A stretch of DNA of 64,000 nt from JALZAQ01 sp038253885. Its GTDB lineage: Bacteria; Gemmatimonadota; Gemmatimonadetes; Gemmatimonadales; Gemmatimonadaceae. Below the pieces are notes generated by a model. That model saw only the letters and a program-made list of their open reading frames with translations, was not told where the DNA came from and did no database searches. Of this stretch, positions 8,436 to 18,151 are shown piece by piece. The translations under genes were made by a program, and so were the position numbers. Within the stretch, counting starts at the first letter, position 1; every line of letters begins with the position of its first letter. The stretch is from positions 1 to 64,000 of the forward strand of contig JBBSGP010000013.1 in the NCBI GenBank assembly GCA_038253885.1, written 5' to 3'.

Positions 8436-10750
8436 TGGGCAGGAGCGTCCCCTACGGGCTCACGCTCGGAGTGACGTTGGCCGCCCTGGCGGGGGTCGTC
8501 GTACCAGCGCGGGCGCAGGACGTGACGTGTAATGGCACCCCGGGCGAGCTCGAGGTACGCAAGGTGAGCTTCGCGGGGAATCGTCACTATCGCGGCGGCG
8601 AGCTCGCCAACGCCATCGTCACCACTCCCTCGAGCTGGTTCCAGCGGCTGCCGGTGCTCCACTTCGGCGCCCGGCGCTGCCTCGACACCCTGGAGCTCAG
8701 ACGCGACGTCTACAGGCTGCGGCTCTTCTACCGGCAGCGAGGCTACTACCACAGCGGCGTCGATACGCGGGTCATTCCACGCGGTGGGTCTCTCGTGGCG
8801 GTGGCGTTTCGCGTCAATGAAGGGGAGCCCGTCCTCATCGATTCGATGCGTGTTCTCGGCCTGGACAGCGTTCAGGGTGGGCCGGATCTGGTCCGCCGCA
8901 TGATGGGAATGCGACGGCGGCCATACGACCGGGTTCGGCTGAGCGGTCTTGTGGACAGCGTCATGGACCGGCTCCGGAACGAGGGATACGCGCGCGCCGA
9001 GCAGACGGAGAAGTTCGACAGCGTGGACACCGACCGCGATCGGGCAACAGTGATGAGGAGCTTCGCGCCCGGTCCGCTCATGCGTATCGGCCGCCTGGCG
9101 TTCGAGATCGACCCCTACGAGCCCGGCGCACCTCTGCAGATTCCCGAGCGCGTGGTGCGGAAGCTCCTCTCGTTTCGGGAGGGCAAGGTCTATCGTCAAC
9201 AGGATCTGCTCGACAGCCAGCGTGATCTGTATCAGACCGAGGCGTATCGGCTCGTCGAGGTCAGCCTCGCGCCCGACAGCCTGCAGCCTCGGGGTGACTC
9301 TCTGGTGGTTCTCACTCGGTTGAGCGAGGGCACGATGCGCTCGATGCGGCTCGGGGCGGGCTATGGCACCCTGGACTGCATCCGGGCGCAGGGGCGCTTC
9401 ACCGATCGGAATTTCTTCGGCGGGGCGCGGCGGTTGGAGGTGAATGGCCGCCTCTCGAAGATCGGGGTGGGCGCGCCGCTCGATTTCGCGAGGAGCATCT
9501 GTCCGTCCCTCCGGGACGACCAGTTCAGCGACAACCTGAATTATTATGGAGGGATCACCTTCCGCCCTCCCGCCCTCTTCGGACCGCGCAACATCCCGTC
9601 GCTGACGGTATTCAGCGAGCGCCGATCGGAGTTCAACGCCTATCTGCGAGAAACCCCGTTCGGCGCGAACGCTTCGCTCACCCGCGAGCTCCAGCAGCGC
9701 ACTCCGCTCACCGTCTCCTACCAGGTGGAGTTCGGGCGGACGACGGCCAACGCCGCCGTCTTCTGCTCGATCTTCAATACCTGCGACCTCGGCGCCATCA
9801 GCCGGCTGCAGGGAGGCGGGAGCCTGCAGACTTTCAGCGTCGGTGTGGCGCGTGACCGGACGGACAACATCGTGGACCCGCGTGCCGGGTCGCTCATGCG
9901 CCTCGATCTGCGCCACGGGATCTCCTCGCTCTCCAGCGGGTCGGGCGCGCAGTTCAACAAGGGATTCATCGAGGGAACGCTGTATCGTTCGGTGGGACGC
10001 GGCACGACCTTCGCCGGCCGCCTGCAGATCGGGGGAGTCCTCGCCCAGAACCTCTTCAGCGGCGTGTCCGACTTCGTTCCGCCACAGGAGAGACTCTACG
10101 CGGGAGGCCCCAACTCCGTTCGTGGGTACAACCAGAATGAGCTCGGCCCTGTCGTATACATCGTGAGCAACACCACCAGCTTCGCCCGGATCGCGCCGGG
10201 ACAACCCATCCCCCCGGAGCTGCGAAACAACCCTGACAGCGCCATCAACAGCGGTGCCGATACACTCTTTCTCGCCGGCGACACGGCTCGCCTGCAACGC
10301 TTCTCTCCCACTGGCGGGAACGCGCTCATCGTCGGCAATCTCGAGCTCCGGTTCCGGAGCCCGATCTATCCCGAGCGCGTGCAGCTCTCGACATTCCTCG
10401 ACTTCGGGCAGGTCTGGACCCGTCGGAACGAGATCGTGTCGTTCGGAGACCTGCGCTTCACTCCGGGCGTCGGCGCCCGCCTCGGTACTCCGGTCGGGCT
10501 CGTGGGCGTCGACGTCGGCTACCGCCGGTACGCCAGCCAACCAGGGCCTGCATTCTTTGTCGGGAGACTGCATCCGGAGCTACCGCTGGAGCAGGATCCG
10601 CCGACCCTCCTCTGCGTGAGCCCCGGCAACCTGCTGGCCGAGGGTCAGCTGCCGATTGGTGCGAGCTGCCCGTCCACGTTCGCGCCCGCCCTGGGATCGA
10701 GCTTCCGCTCCCATCTGACCCTTCACGTCAGCATCGGCCAGGCATTCTAG
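8435..10750 (+). CDS. BamA/TamA-family outer-membrane assembly protein
   Basis: About 771 residues. A signal peptide (PYGLTLGVTLAALAGVVVPARAQ) leads into POTRA-type repeats (residues about 30-300; for example VRKVSFAGNRHYRGGEL and FRVNEGEPVLIDSMRVLG). A C-terminal Omp85 beta-barrel carries the conserved loop-6 motif VRGYNQNE and ends in a terminal Phe (HVSIGQAF), as outer-membrane barrels do. It lacks the usual five canonical POTRAs of BamA and directly precedes a TamB-like gene, so a TamA-like partner role is likely. The ATG at 8435 overlaps the previous stop; a GTG at 8432 is an alternative. The longer open frame from 7991 has no support. Confidence 0.9.
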   Translation: MGRSVPYGLTLGVTLAALAGVVVPARAQDVTCNGTPGELEVRKVSFAGNRHYRGGELANAIVTTPSSWFQRLPVLHFGARRCLDTLELRRDVYRLRLFYRQRGYYHSGVDTRVIPRGGSLVAVAFRVNEGEPVLIDSMRVLGLDSVQGGPDLVRRMMGMRRRPYDRVRLSGLVDSVMDRLRNEGYARAEQTEKFDSVDTDRDRATVMRSFAPGPLMRIGRLAFEIDPYEPGAPLQIPERVVRKLLSFREGKVYRQQDLLDSQRDLYQTEAYRLVEVSLAPDSLQPRGDSLVVLTRLSEGTMRSMRLGAGYGTLDCIRAQGRFTDRNFFGGARRLEVNGRLSKIGVGAPLDFARSICPSLRDDQFSDNLNYYGGITFRPPALFGPRNIPSLTVFSERRSEFNAYLRETPFGANASLTRELQQRTPLTVSYQVEFGRTTANAAVFCSIFNTCDLGAISRLQGGGSLQTFSVGVARDRTDNIVDPRAGSLMRLDLRHGISSLSSGSGAQFNKGFIEGTLYRSVGRGTTFAGRLQIGGVLAQNLFSGVSDFVPPQERLYAGGPNSVRGYNQNELGPVVYIVSNTTSFARIAPGQPIPPELRNNPDSAINSGADTLFLAGDTARLQRFSPTGGNALIVGNLELRFRSPIYPERVQLSTFLDFGQVWTRRNEIVSFGDLRFTPGVGARLGTPVGLVGVDVGYRRYASQPGPAFFVGRLHPELPLEQDPPTLLCVSPGNLLAEGQLPIGASCPSTFAPALGSSFRSHLTLHVSIGQAF

Positions 10751-10753
10751 CCG

Positions 10754-13700
10754 ATGAGCATGTCCCGTCGCCGCCTGGTCGCCCTGCTGAGCGCGGGCGT
10801 GCTGTTCGCGATCGGCTTCGGGCTGCTCGCGATCGTGCTGTCGGTGACGCAGACGAGTCGCGGCCGGGAGTACGTCCGCCGCACGCTCGTCGCGGAGGTC
10901 AGGGCTCGCCTCAAGGGTCGCGGGAGCCTCTACCTCGGACGCATGGGCGGCGGTCTCCTCAACACCGTGACCTTCGACTCACTCGCGCTGCGCGACGAGG
11001 AGGATTCGCTCATCATCAGTACCGGTCCGGTGACCATCTCCTACGACCCACGCGACCTCGTGGACAGGCGCCTCCTGCTGCGGCAGGTGAGCATAGCCCA
11101 CCCGTTCGTGAATCTCCGCCGGCGCTCGGATGGCGAGTGGAATTTTCGGCACGTCTTTCCGAACGGACCTCCGGATCGCATCAAGCGCACAGAGCGCAGC
11201 TTCGGTGAGTTCGTCGTCATCGACACGGCGGTCGTGCACGGCGGCACGCTCCTCGTCACGCTGCCGTGGCACCCCGATGACTCGCTCCACGGGGCGCGGC
11301 GCGATAGCGCCATCGCCCATGCGCTCGCCTCCGCGACCCACGACGTCCGTCGCACCCGCGAGGGACTGAAGCTGACCCGACGCTGGAGCGGGCTGGAGGC
11401 CTTCTCCCCACACATCCGGATCGCGGATCCCGACAGCGCCGGGAAAGTTGTCGTCCTCGGCTCCCTCGATTTCGATGAGCCCGACCCTCCGTTCAACTTT
11501 CGGCGAACGGTGGGAGTCGTGCGACACCTCGGCGACTCGGTCTGGTTCAACGTGAAGCACTGGGACCTTCCAGCGTCCACCGGCACGGCGCTCGGAAAGG
11601 TATGGTGGGGCAAGGGGCCCATCCGCTACGATGTTCGCGTCCACGCCGATTCCTTCGCGCTGAACGATGTGAACTGGGTGTATCCGACCCTTCCGAGGCG
11701 GGGTGAGGGGCGGGGCGATCTCGTCATCGGAAACGAGCGGCGCAATCCCGATGTGCTCGACTACGCGCTGAGCAACCTCGACGTCAGGTCGGAGAAGTCC
11801 CACCTCACCGGCACCATGACCTTCGCCGTGGGCGAGCCGGTACTCGGGGTGAACGACGTCTCGCTGGTCGCTGATCCGGTCGACTTCGACCTCATCCGCA
11901 CGCTCAACGGCAAGCCCTTTCCGGTGGACTGGCAGGGCACGATCAGCGGCAGCATCCGGGCTCGCGGAGGACCGCTCAACCGCTGGGTTGTCGACGATGC
12001 GAAATTCACGTTCGCCGATGCTCACGTCCCGGGCGCGGTGACGCGGGGAAGCGGGCATGGTGCGATGGATATCCTCGTTCCGGCCAACACGGTGTTCCGC
12101 AACTTTGCCGTGAACGTCGAATCGGTCGACCTGCGCTCGATCCAGTATCTGTTTCCGGCTTTTCCTCGGGTGAACGGAACGATCGCCGGCCATGCGATTC
12201 TCGACTCGCTCTGGCTCGACGTACGCTTCCGCGACGCCGACATCTCGCATCGCGACGGAGAGGGCGAGCCATCGCGCTTCACCGGCTCAGGGCGGGTCAC
12301 GAACGCCGAGAAGCTCATCGTCTTCGACGTCGATCTCCAGGCCCAACCGATCTCGTTCACAATGCTGGCGCGCTCGTATCCTCTCGTTCCGATGAGAGGG
12401 ACGTTCACGGGGCCGATGCGGATCAAGGGGACGATGGACGACCTCGACCTCTCGACGACTCTCGGAGGCTCGTCTGGCACGCTCGCGGTGGACGGCCATT
12501 TCGACTTCCTTCCGCCCGTGTACGCGGCGCGCGCCACGATGAGCGTGCGGAATCTCGATCTGCGATCGCTTTTCGATCGACCGAGCTTGCCCGTCTCCCG
12601 GCTCACCGCGACCGCCACGTCCGACCTCCACGGCGATTCGTTGGCGGATCTCGTCGGGACCGTGGCCCTCGGGGTGGAGCGCTCGCGCATCGACACGCTT
12701 CGGATCTATCCCTCGATGGGCCGCCTGACTTTCGGCAACGGACGGATGACCGTCGACACGCTGCGTGTGGAGACAACCGCGGCGACTCTCGTCGCGTCCG
12801 GGGCGCTGGGTGTTGCCGCCGGCGTCACCGACTCCCTGCATTACCGCATCACTGTCGATTCTCTCGGCGGATTGCGCCCGTGGCTTTATCCGTCGCCGCG
12901 CGCGAACGCCGGGGCGCTCATCGCCGCGGATGCGCCCGGCATGATCGCCGGAGACGCGACCGGGACGTCGATCTCGGATTCACTCTCCGGGGTTCTGGAG
13001 GCCGCCGGAGTGCTCGTCGGATCGACACGGTCCTTACGGACCTCTGGCCGCCTGAGTGGCCGGGATCTCTTTCTCGCCGGCCCGCGGGCGGTCTCCCTCC
13101 GTGGCAGCTACGATCTCACCGGGCTCCCCGACAGTGCTCGCGGTGGGATGCGCATCTCCCTCGACTCGGTTCGGGCCGCCGGCATCCGGTTCGCCACCAC
13201 GAACGCCTATCTCGATCTCGCCGATCGCACCAGCGGCCGGGCGGGCGTCGATGCCGCGACCACCAACGCGGTCCGAACGACCGCCGCGCTCGGATTCAGC
13301 CGTGAGGGCGCGTCGCTGCGCCTCATCATGGATACCCTCCTGGTGCGCTTCCCGGACCACGGCTGGTCGCTCACATCGCCGGTGCACGCGCTGGTGGACT
13401 CGTCCGGAGTGGTGGTGGATGCCCTGGATCTGCGAAATGGCTCCGGAGGTCTTGTGCAGTTCCACGGAGCGATTCCCACGTCCGCTCCGTTGGCCGCGAC
13501 GCTCAAGGTGGACAGCCTTCCGCTCGCTGACATCGGACTGATCGCCCAGCTTCGCGAGCCGCTCACCGGCGACATGCATTTCGATCTCGACCTCACCGGC
13601 ACCCGCGCGGCTCCCGTGATGAAACTCTCGGCCGCTGCCCACAACCCGCATTACGGCACGATCGGATTTCCCGACTTCAGTGCCGGCGGAAGCTACGCCG

Positions 13701-15298
13701 CCCGTCGTCTGCAGACCAACTTTCAGCTGTACCAGCACGAGCGACCCGTTCTGACGTTCGCCGGCTCGCTGCCGCTCGATCTCGCCCTGGGCTCGGTGAG
13801 CCACCGGCTGCTGCCCGACTCACTCGGCGGTCAGCTCCGGGCCGACAGCCTCGACCTGGCGCTGGTGGAGGCGATCTCGCCCGCGCTGACGCGAGTCACC
13901 GGCAGGGCGTCGACGATCGTCGATATCGGCGGAAGCTGGCGTCAGCCGCTGTTCAATGGGCGGATCGCCATCGCCAATGCCGACGCCACGGTGCCGGCGC
14001 TCGGAATCCGGCTGCGTCGTGTCGGCCTCGATGTTCGTCTTGCCCGCGACACCGTCCGCTTTCTGCGGGCTTCCGCGCAGAGCGGTGATCTGTCCACGGA
14101 CACGATCTCGCTCACCGGCTTCATCCGCGTGCCCGACTACACCGATCCCCTCAAGAGCTTCTTCAACGACACGCTTCGTCTCAACCACTTCGTGGCGGTG
14201 CGCAACCGGCGACTCGCCGACCTCGAGATGAGCGGCGGGCTCACCCTTGTCGGTTCGTACGATCGACCGCGCCTGGCTGGCGCACTCACCATCGATCGCG
14301 GCACGATCTACATCCCCGATCAGGCGCAGAAACAGATCGTCAGCCTGGCCGATCCGGAGTTCGCCAACTTTGTCGACACCACGCTGCTCACGAATCAGGT
14401 GCTCATCCCGAAGGCGCCGCCGGCGCTGGTGAAGAACCTCACCCCTCAGGTGACCATCGGGATCGGAGACGACCTCTGGCTCCGGAGCGCCGAGGCGAAC
14501 ATCAAGCTCGGTGGCGGTCCGGTGGCACTCACCCGGCGCGACAGCGCGCTGGCGCTGAGTGGAAGTCTCGACGCCAATCGAGGCACGTACCGGCTGAACC
14601 TCGGTCCGGTTCAGCGCACGTTCACCGTCGACGAGGGATCGGTGCGCTTCTACGGTGATCCGGACATTCCGCCGGAGCTACACATCTCCGCCACCTACAC
14701 CGTGCGACGGCTGTCGCAGCAGGATCTCCGGCTCCGGGCAATCCTTTCCGGCACCTTGCTCCAGCCCAAGCTCGACCTCCAGAGCGACGAGCACTTTCCG
14801 ATCTCGCGCACCGAGATCCTGAGCTATCTGATCGTCGGCGCTCCCTCGTTCGCCCTCGGCGGCCAGAACAGCAGCACGCTCCGGCAGGCGACGTCGGTGC
14901 TCCTGCCTTCTCTGGGCAGCGTTCTGGAGCAGGCGCTGAGCGAGCAGATCCGGATCTTCGACACCTTCCAGATCCAGGCGCCGAACTCGCAGGATGTGTT
15001 CAGCGCCGAGAACAGCGCCGGTGCACTCGGCTACGTGAGCGGCACCACGCTCAGCGTCGGCCGACAGATCAGCGACAAGACCTACCTCACTCTCTCCTCG
15101 GTGGTATGCGGGCAGGGGGGCAACGCGTCGTCGCAGCAGATCGCGTTGAAGTACGGCGTGACCGTCGAGCATCGCTTGGAGCACGGTTTCTGGGTGCAGG
15201 GTGGTATCGACCCGGGAAGCGCGCCGTGCAGCAACCGGCTCGACCTGACCTACCAGAAACAGAAGGGCTTCGATCTGTTCCGCGAGTGGCGCTTCTGA
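10754..15298 (+). CDS. TamB-like translocation and assembly module / AsmA-like protein (DUF490)
   Basis: About 1514 residues. One N-terminal membrane anchor (LVALLSAGVLFAIGFGLLAIVL) is followed by a very long repetitive beta-rich region. A C-terminal DUF490 domain is seen in segments such as GSLDANRGTYRLNLGPVQRTF, VDEGSVRFYGDPDIPPELHI and FPISRTEILSYLIVG. TamB-like proteins span the periplasm and work with BamA-family partners in outer-membrane protein insertion or phospholipid transport. The gene starts 3 nt after the BamA-like gene, the classic tamA-tamB order. The length and low-complexity beta pattern suit the family. Confidence 0.92.
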   Translation: MSMSRRRLVALLSAGVLFAIGFGLLAIVLSVTQTSRGREYVRRTLVAEVRARLKGRGSLYLGRMGGGLLNTVTFDSLALRDEEDSLIISTGPVTISYDPRDLVDRRLLLRQVSIAHPFVNLRRRSDGEWNFRHVFPNGPPDRIKRTERSFGEFVVIDTAVVHGGTLLVTLPWHPDDSLHGARRDSAIAHALASATHDVRRTREGLKLTRRWSGLEAFSPHIRIADPDSAGKVVVLGSLDFDEPDPPFNFRRTVGVVRHLGDSVWFNVKHWDLPASTGTALGKVWWGKGPIRYDVRVHADSFALNDVNWVYPTLPRRGEGRGDLVIGNERRNPDVLDYALSNLDVRSEKSHLTGTMTFAVGEPVLGVNDVSLVADPVDFDLIRTLNGKPFPVDWQGTISGSIRARGGPLNRWVVDDAKFTFADAHVPGAVTRGSGHGAMDILVPANTVFRNFAVNVESVDLRSIQYLFPAFPRVNGTIAGHAILDSLWLDVRFRDADISHRDGEGEPSRFTGSGRVTNAEKLIVFDVDLQAQPISFTMLARSYPLVPMRGTFTGPMRIKGTMDDLDLSTTLGGSSGTLAVDGHFDFLPPVYAARATMSVRNLDLRSLFDRPSLPVSRLTATATSDLHGDSLADLVGTVALGVERSRIDTLRIYPSMGRLTFGNGRMTVDTLRVETTAATLVASGALGVAAGVTDSLHYRITVDSLGGLRPWLYPSPRANAGALIAADAPGMIAGDATGTSISDSLSGVLEAAGVLVGSTRSLRTSGRLSGRDLFLAGPRAVSLRGSYDLTGLPDSARGGMRISLDSVRAAGIRFATTNAYLDLADRTSGRAGVDAATTNAVRTTAALGFSREGASLRLIMDTLLVRFPDHGWSLTSPVHALVDSSGVVVDALDLRNGSGGLVQFHGAIPTSAPLAATLKVDSLPLADIGLIAQLREPLTGDMHFDLDLTGTRAAPVMKLSAAAHNPHYGTIGFPDFSAGGSYAARRLQTNFQLYQHERPVLTFAGSLPLDLALGSVSHRLLPDSLGGQLRADSLDLALVEAISPALTRVTGRASTIVDIGGSWRQPLFNGRIAIANADATVPALGIRLRRVGLDVRLARDTVRFLRASAQSGDLSTDTISLTGFIRVPDYTDPLKSFFNDTLRLNHFVAVRNRRLADLEMSGGLTLVGSYDRPRLAGALTIDRGTIYIPDQAQKQIVSLADPEFANFVDTTLLTNQVLIPKAPPALVKNLTPQVTIGIGDDLWLRSAEANIKLGGGPVALTRRDSALALSGSLDANRGTYRLNLGPVQRTFTVDEGSVRFYGDPDIPPELHISATYTVRRLSQQDLRLRAILSGTLLQPKLDLQSDEHFPISRTEILSYLIVGAPSFALGGQNSSTLRQATSVLLPSLGSVLEQALSEQIRIFDTFQIQAPNSQDVFSAENSAGALGYVSGTTLSVGRQISDKTYLTLSSVVCGQGGNASSQQIALKYGVTVEHRLEHGFWVQGGIDPGSAPCSNRLDLTYQKQKGFDLFREWRF

Positions 15299-15306
15299 GG
15301 AGCCCC

Positions 15307-16179
15307 GTGTTGATGATCGCGAACCCGGCGTCGCGGCGGGGGAGCGGGTCGCGTCTGAAGGCGGAGCGGGCATTCCAAGATGCGGGAGTACGCTGCGAGA
15401 CTCTGGTCACCGAAAGGCCGGGTCACGCCGCTGTGCTGGCGGCCGAGCAGGGCTCTCGCTATCGCGCCATCTTCTCGCTGGGCGGCGACGGCACGGCGAT
15501 GGAGATCGTGGACGCGCTGGCGCACAGCGGCATCCCGATCGGGGTGCTACCCGGGGGCACCGGCAATCTCATCGCACGCTCGCTGGGGATCCCGCTCCGG
15601 GTGGACCGCGCGGTGAGCACCTTGCTGGCGGGGCGTGAGGCGGACATCGACCTCGGGGCGATCGACGGCGCCCGGCGGTTCGCCTTCGCGGCCGGTGTCG
15701 GGATCGACGCGCGGATGATCGAGGCCACCCCGAGCGCTCTCAAGCGCCGCTTCGGAGTGAGTGCCTACATGGTCGCGGCCGCCGCCGCCGCACTTCGCCA
15801 CCGGGTCTTCGACGTGCGCGCGGAGGTGGATGGAGAGGTGGTCGAGCGTCGGGCGGCAGCGGTGATGCTCGCCAACTTCGGATCCGTGCTCAGCGACCTC
15901 GTGACGCTCGGGCCGGGTATCGCGCGCGACGACGGCCGCCTGGACCTCTGCATCTTCTCCCCGCGCTCCCGCCTCGATGCCCTGGTCATCGCGTGGCGGC
16001 TCTTTCGCCAGGACTTCCGCGGCGACCCCCGAATCCTGTATCGCTCCGGTCGCCGCTTTCGGATCGAGTGCCGCGTTCCTGAGCCCTATCAGGCTGACGG
16101 CGAAGTCCTTGGCATGACTCCATTTGCCGTCACAGTCGACCCACTGGCGGCGCGGCTCCTGGTACCGAGCCGCGGGTGA
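15307..16179 (+). CDS. diacylglycerol/lipid kinase family protein (DagK/YegS-like)
   Basis: About 290 residues. The catalytic N-terminal domain has the family motif GGDGTAMEIVDAL, followed by GVLPGGTGNLIARSLG; both are nucleotide-binding signatures of the NAD/diacylglycerol kinase fold. The C-terminal beta domain has AGVGIDARMIEATP. It phosphorylates a diacylglycerol or related lipid at the membrane. The start is uncertain: GTG 15307, TTG 15310 and ATG 15313 all follow a GAGGAG ribosome-binding site (15297-15302) that overlaps the tamB stop. It continues the envelope cluster. Confidence 0.88.
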   Translation: MLMIANPASRRGSGSRLKAERAFQDAGVRCETLVTERPGHAAVLAAEQGSRYRAIFSLGGDGTAMEIVDALAHSGIPIGVLPGGTGNLIARSLGIPLRVDRAVSTLLAGREADIDLGAIDGARRFAFAAGVGIDARMIEATPSALKRRFGVSAYMVAAAAAALRHRVFDVRAEVDGEVVERRAAAVMLANFGSVLSDLVTLGPGIARDDGRLDLCIFSPRSRLDALVIAWRLFRQDFRGDPRILYRSGRRFRIECRVPEPYQADGEVLGMTPFAVTVDPLAARLLVPSRG

Positions 16180-16230
16180 CGACGCAGCGGGGAAACGCAA
16201 CGCCAACGGTTTCCTCGGGTGTAAAGAAAC

Positions 16231-16236
16231 TATACA
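16231..16236 (+). promoter_or_regulatory. -10 element for the NtrC-like regulator operon
   Basis: TATACA, 34 nt before the ATG in an otherwise GC-rich 90-nt spacer, is a strong -10 candidate. The hexamer 17 nt upstream (GGTTTC) is a poor -35, so the promoter may be weak or activator-dependent. Confidence 0.35.
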
Positions 16237-16269
16237 TTACCGCCGCGCGTCGTTCCTCTCGGAGTAGCA

Positions 16270-17664
16270 ATGGCGACGATACTGGTGATCGATGATGACC
16301 CGGATCTGCGGGTGTCGCTCGGTTCGTTCTTCGAGCGGGCCGGTCACCATGTAGTGCGCGCCGAGAGCGGCGAGGAAGGCATAGAGGCGTTCATGCGCGT
16401 TCGACCGGATCTCACCGTGCTCGACGTGACGCTTCCGGACATGGATGGGTTTGCGGTGCTGGCGCGCCTGCGGGCCGATGACCCGGTAGTGATCATGATC
16501 ACCGGTCACGGGGACCTGGGGCTCGCCGTCCAGGCCTTGCGAGATGGCGCGGAGAACTTCCTCGCCAAGCCCGTGGACCTCGCCCACTTCGCCGTGGCGA
16601 CCGAGCGCGCACTCGAGAAGGCCAGGCTCAAGCAGATGAATCGCTACCTGCGGGAGCGGCGCGGCGGTGCGCATCTCGGCGTCATGCTCGGTTCCTCCCC
16701 CGCGATGCGTGAGCTGGCGGACCAGATCGAGCTGTCGGCGGCCAGCGACCGGACGACCGTCCTCCTTCTCGGCGAGAGCGGCACCGGCAAGGGACGCGTG
16801 GCCGAGGCGATCCACGGCATGAGTCCTCGGGCCGGCGCTCCGTTCATGGATGTGAGCTGTGCCGGCTCCTCGGCGCCCGGCTTCGAGATCGAGCTCTTCG
16901 GGCGAGACGACCTGGACGGCCCGTCCACCTGGACCGCTCGGCCGCCGTTGCTGGAAGTCGTGAACGGCGGGAGTCTCTTCATGGACGAGATCGGCGAGCT
17001 GGATCCGCAGCTCCAGCCTCGACTGCTCAAGCTGCTCGAGTCGCGGACCTATCGGCGTGGAGGCGGATCTCGCGAGAGCTCGACCGATGTCCGTGTCATC
17101 GCGGCGACGACGATCGATCTCGTCGAGGAGGTAAACGCGGGACGTTTTCGCGAGGATCTGTACTACCGGCTGAGTGTGATTCCGGTTCATCTGCCTCCCC
17201 TTCGTGCGCGGGCACGGGGAGATCTCCTCGACATGATCGGGCGCGCGCTCGACGAGCTGCATGGAGATCTGCCGGGCGCCCCGCGCGAGCTCACCGACGG
17301 CGCTCTCGAGCTGCTCCTCCGCTACCGGTGGCCGGGCAACCTCCGTGAGCTGCGCAATGTGCTCGAGCGCGCGATGATTCTGGGCCGTGGCGCGCGCCGA
17401 ATCGCGCTGGAACATCTCCCTCCCGAGGTGCGCCGCGCGAGCGGCGCCGGCGTCGCCGGCCACGTACCGAAAACGCTTGCCGAGGTGGAGCGTCTCCACA
17501 TAGAGCACACGCTCCGGGTCCACAACCAGAACCGGACGCGGACGGCGCTCGAGCTCGGAATCTCCCGCGCCACGCTCATCAACAAGATCCGCGCGTACGG
17601 GTTGCACGAGCGCGCGCCCTGGCCCGTCGCACCGTCGCGCGGGCACCCAGTGACGGAGAGCTGA
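16270..17664 (+). CDS. NtrC-like response regulator, AAA+ domain without GAFTGA
   Basis: 464 residues in three parts. A receiver domain (acidic DDD at 8-10, phospho-acceptor Asp52 in VLDVTLPDMDG). A sigma54-activator-type AAA+ domain with Walker A GESGTGKG near 169-176, Walker B LFMDEIGELD and arginine finger DLYYRL. A Fis-type helix-turn-helix at the end (TRTALELGISRATLINKIRAYG). Where sigma54 activators have GAFTGA after ELFG, this protein reads ELFGRDDLDGPSTWTARPP, so the loop that contacts sigma54 is missing. It may regulate sigma70 promoters or act otherwise. No histidine kinase lies beside it. Confidence 0.9.
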   Translation: MATILVIDDDPDLRVSLGSFFERAGHHVVRAESGEEGIEAFMRVRPDLTVLDVTLPDMDGFAVLARLRADDPVVIMITGHGDLGLAVQALRDGAENFLAKPVDLAHFAVATERALEKARLKQMNRYLRERRGGAHLGVMLGSSPAMRELADQIELSAASDRTTVLLLGESGTGKGRVAEAIHGMSPRAGAPFMDVSCAGSSAPGFEIELFGRDDLDGPSTWTARPPLLEVVNGGSLFMDEIGELDPQLQPRLLKLLESRTYRRGGGSRESSTDVRVIAATTIDLVEEVNAGRFREDLYYRLSVIPVHLPPLRARARGDLLDMIGRALDELHGDLPGAPRELTDGALELLLRYRWPGNLRELRNVLERAMILGRGARRIALEHLPPEVRRASGAGVAGHVPKTLAEVERLHIEHTLRVHNQNRTRTALELGISRATLINKIRAYGLHERAPWPVAPSRGHPVTES

Positions 17665-17669
17665 CCGCA

Positions 17670-17870
17670 ATGTCGACACCGGAGCAGTTACAGGAGCACG
17701 ACGGCATGATCTGCCGCAGCTGCGGCCGTGAGGAGCGCGCGTCAGAGGGCTACCCCTGTCAGGGCTGTGGCACCTTTCTCTGTCTCATCTGCAGTTTTCG
17801 GGGCGTCACGCACTGCAACAGCTGCGTTGCCCGGCAGCAGTCCGATCCTCCGGCCGAGACCGCGAGGTGA
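17670..17870 (+). CDS. small zinc-ribbon/B-box-like protein
   Basis: 66 residues with eight cysteines in four CxxC pairs: CRSCG, CQGCG, CLIC and CNSC, spaced as in a double zinc ribbon or treble-clef fold. Zinc binding is therefore very likely. The gene begins 5 nt after the NtrC-like regulator and its stop overlaps the following GTG start (GTGA), so all belong to one operon. No enzyme motif is present. It may be a protein- or nucleic-acid-binding adaptor; the function is unknown. Confidence 0.75.
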   Translation: MSTPEQLQEHDGMICRSCGREERASEGYPCQGCGTFLCLICSFRGVTHCNSCVARQQSDPPAETAR

Positions 17871-18151
17871 GTGAAACCGTAGTCGTCCGATCTCGATTCA
17901 GCGTGGATGACCGCACGTTCAGCGTGCTGGCGGAGCCGTGGTTCGACGCCGACAGCGGGGAATGGCTCGGCCGGTATCTGTATCTGCCGCTCGATCGATC
18001 ACTTCCGCGCATCGTCTCCACCGGTCCCGTGCGCCGATCGAAGCGCCGGGATGAGGTGCTCGAGCAGCTCCGGTCGGTCCGCGACCGGGATCTCGAGCGA
18101 GCGTTTCGCACGATCGTGCTTCCACTGGAGAAACGGCCGCGTGGGCGCTGA
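17867..18151 (+). CDS. conserved hypothetical protein, 94 residues
   Basis: A GTG start overlaps the zinc-ribbon stop by 4 nt. The sequence has a beta-rich first half (FSVDDRTFSVLAEPWFD, YLYLPLDRSLPRIV) and a charged helical second half (RRDEVLEQLRSVRDRDLERAF). No signal peptide or membrane segment is visible, so it is probably cytosolic. I do not recognise a family. The tight coupling on both sides (4-nt and 11-nt overlaps) supports it being a real gene and suggests a joint role with the zinc ribbon and the NlpC/P60 protein. Confidence 0.65.
   Translation: MSETVVVRSRFSVDDRTFSVLAEPWFDADSGEWLGRYLYLPLDRSLPRIVSTGPVRRSKRRDEVLEQLRSVRDRDLERAFRTIVLPLEKRPRGR

Noticed and set aside
8327..10573. 748-residue minus-strand open frame
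   Set aside because: Antisense to the BamA-like gene; no domain recognised and codon periodicity belongs to the other strand.
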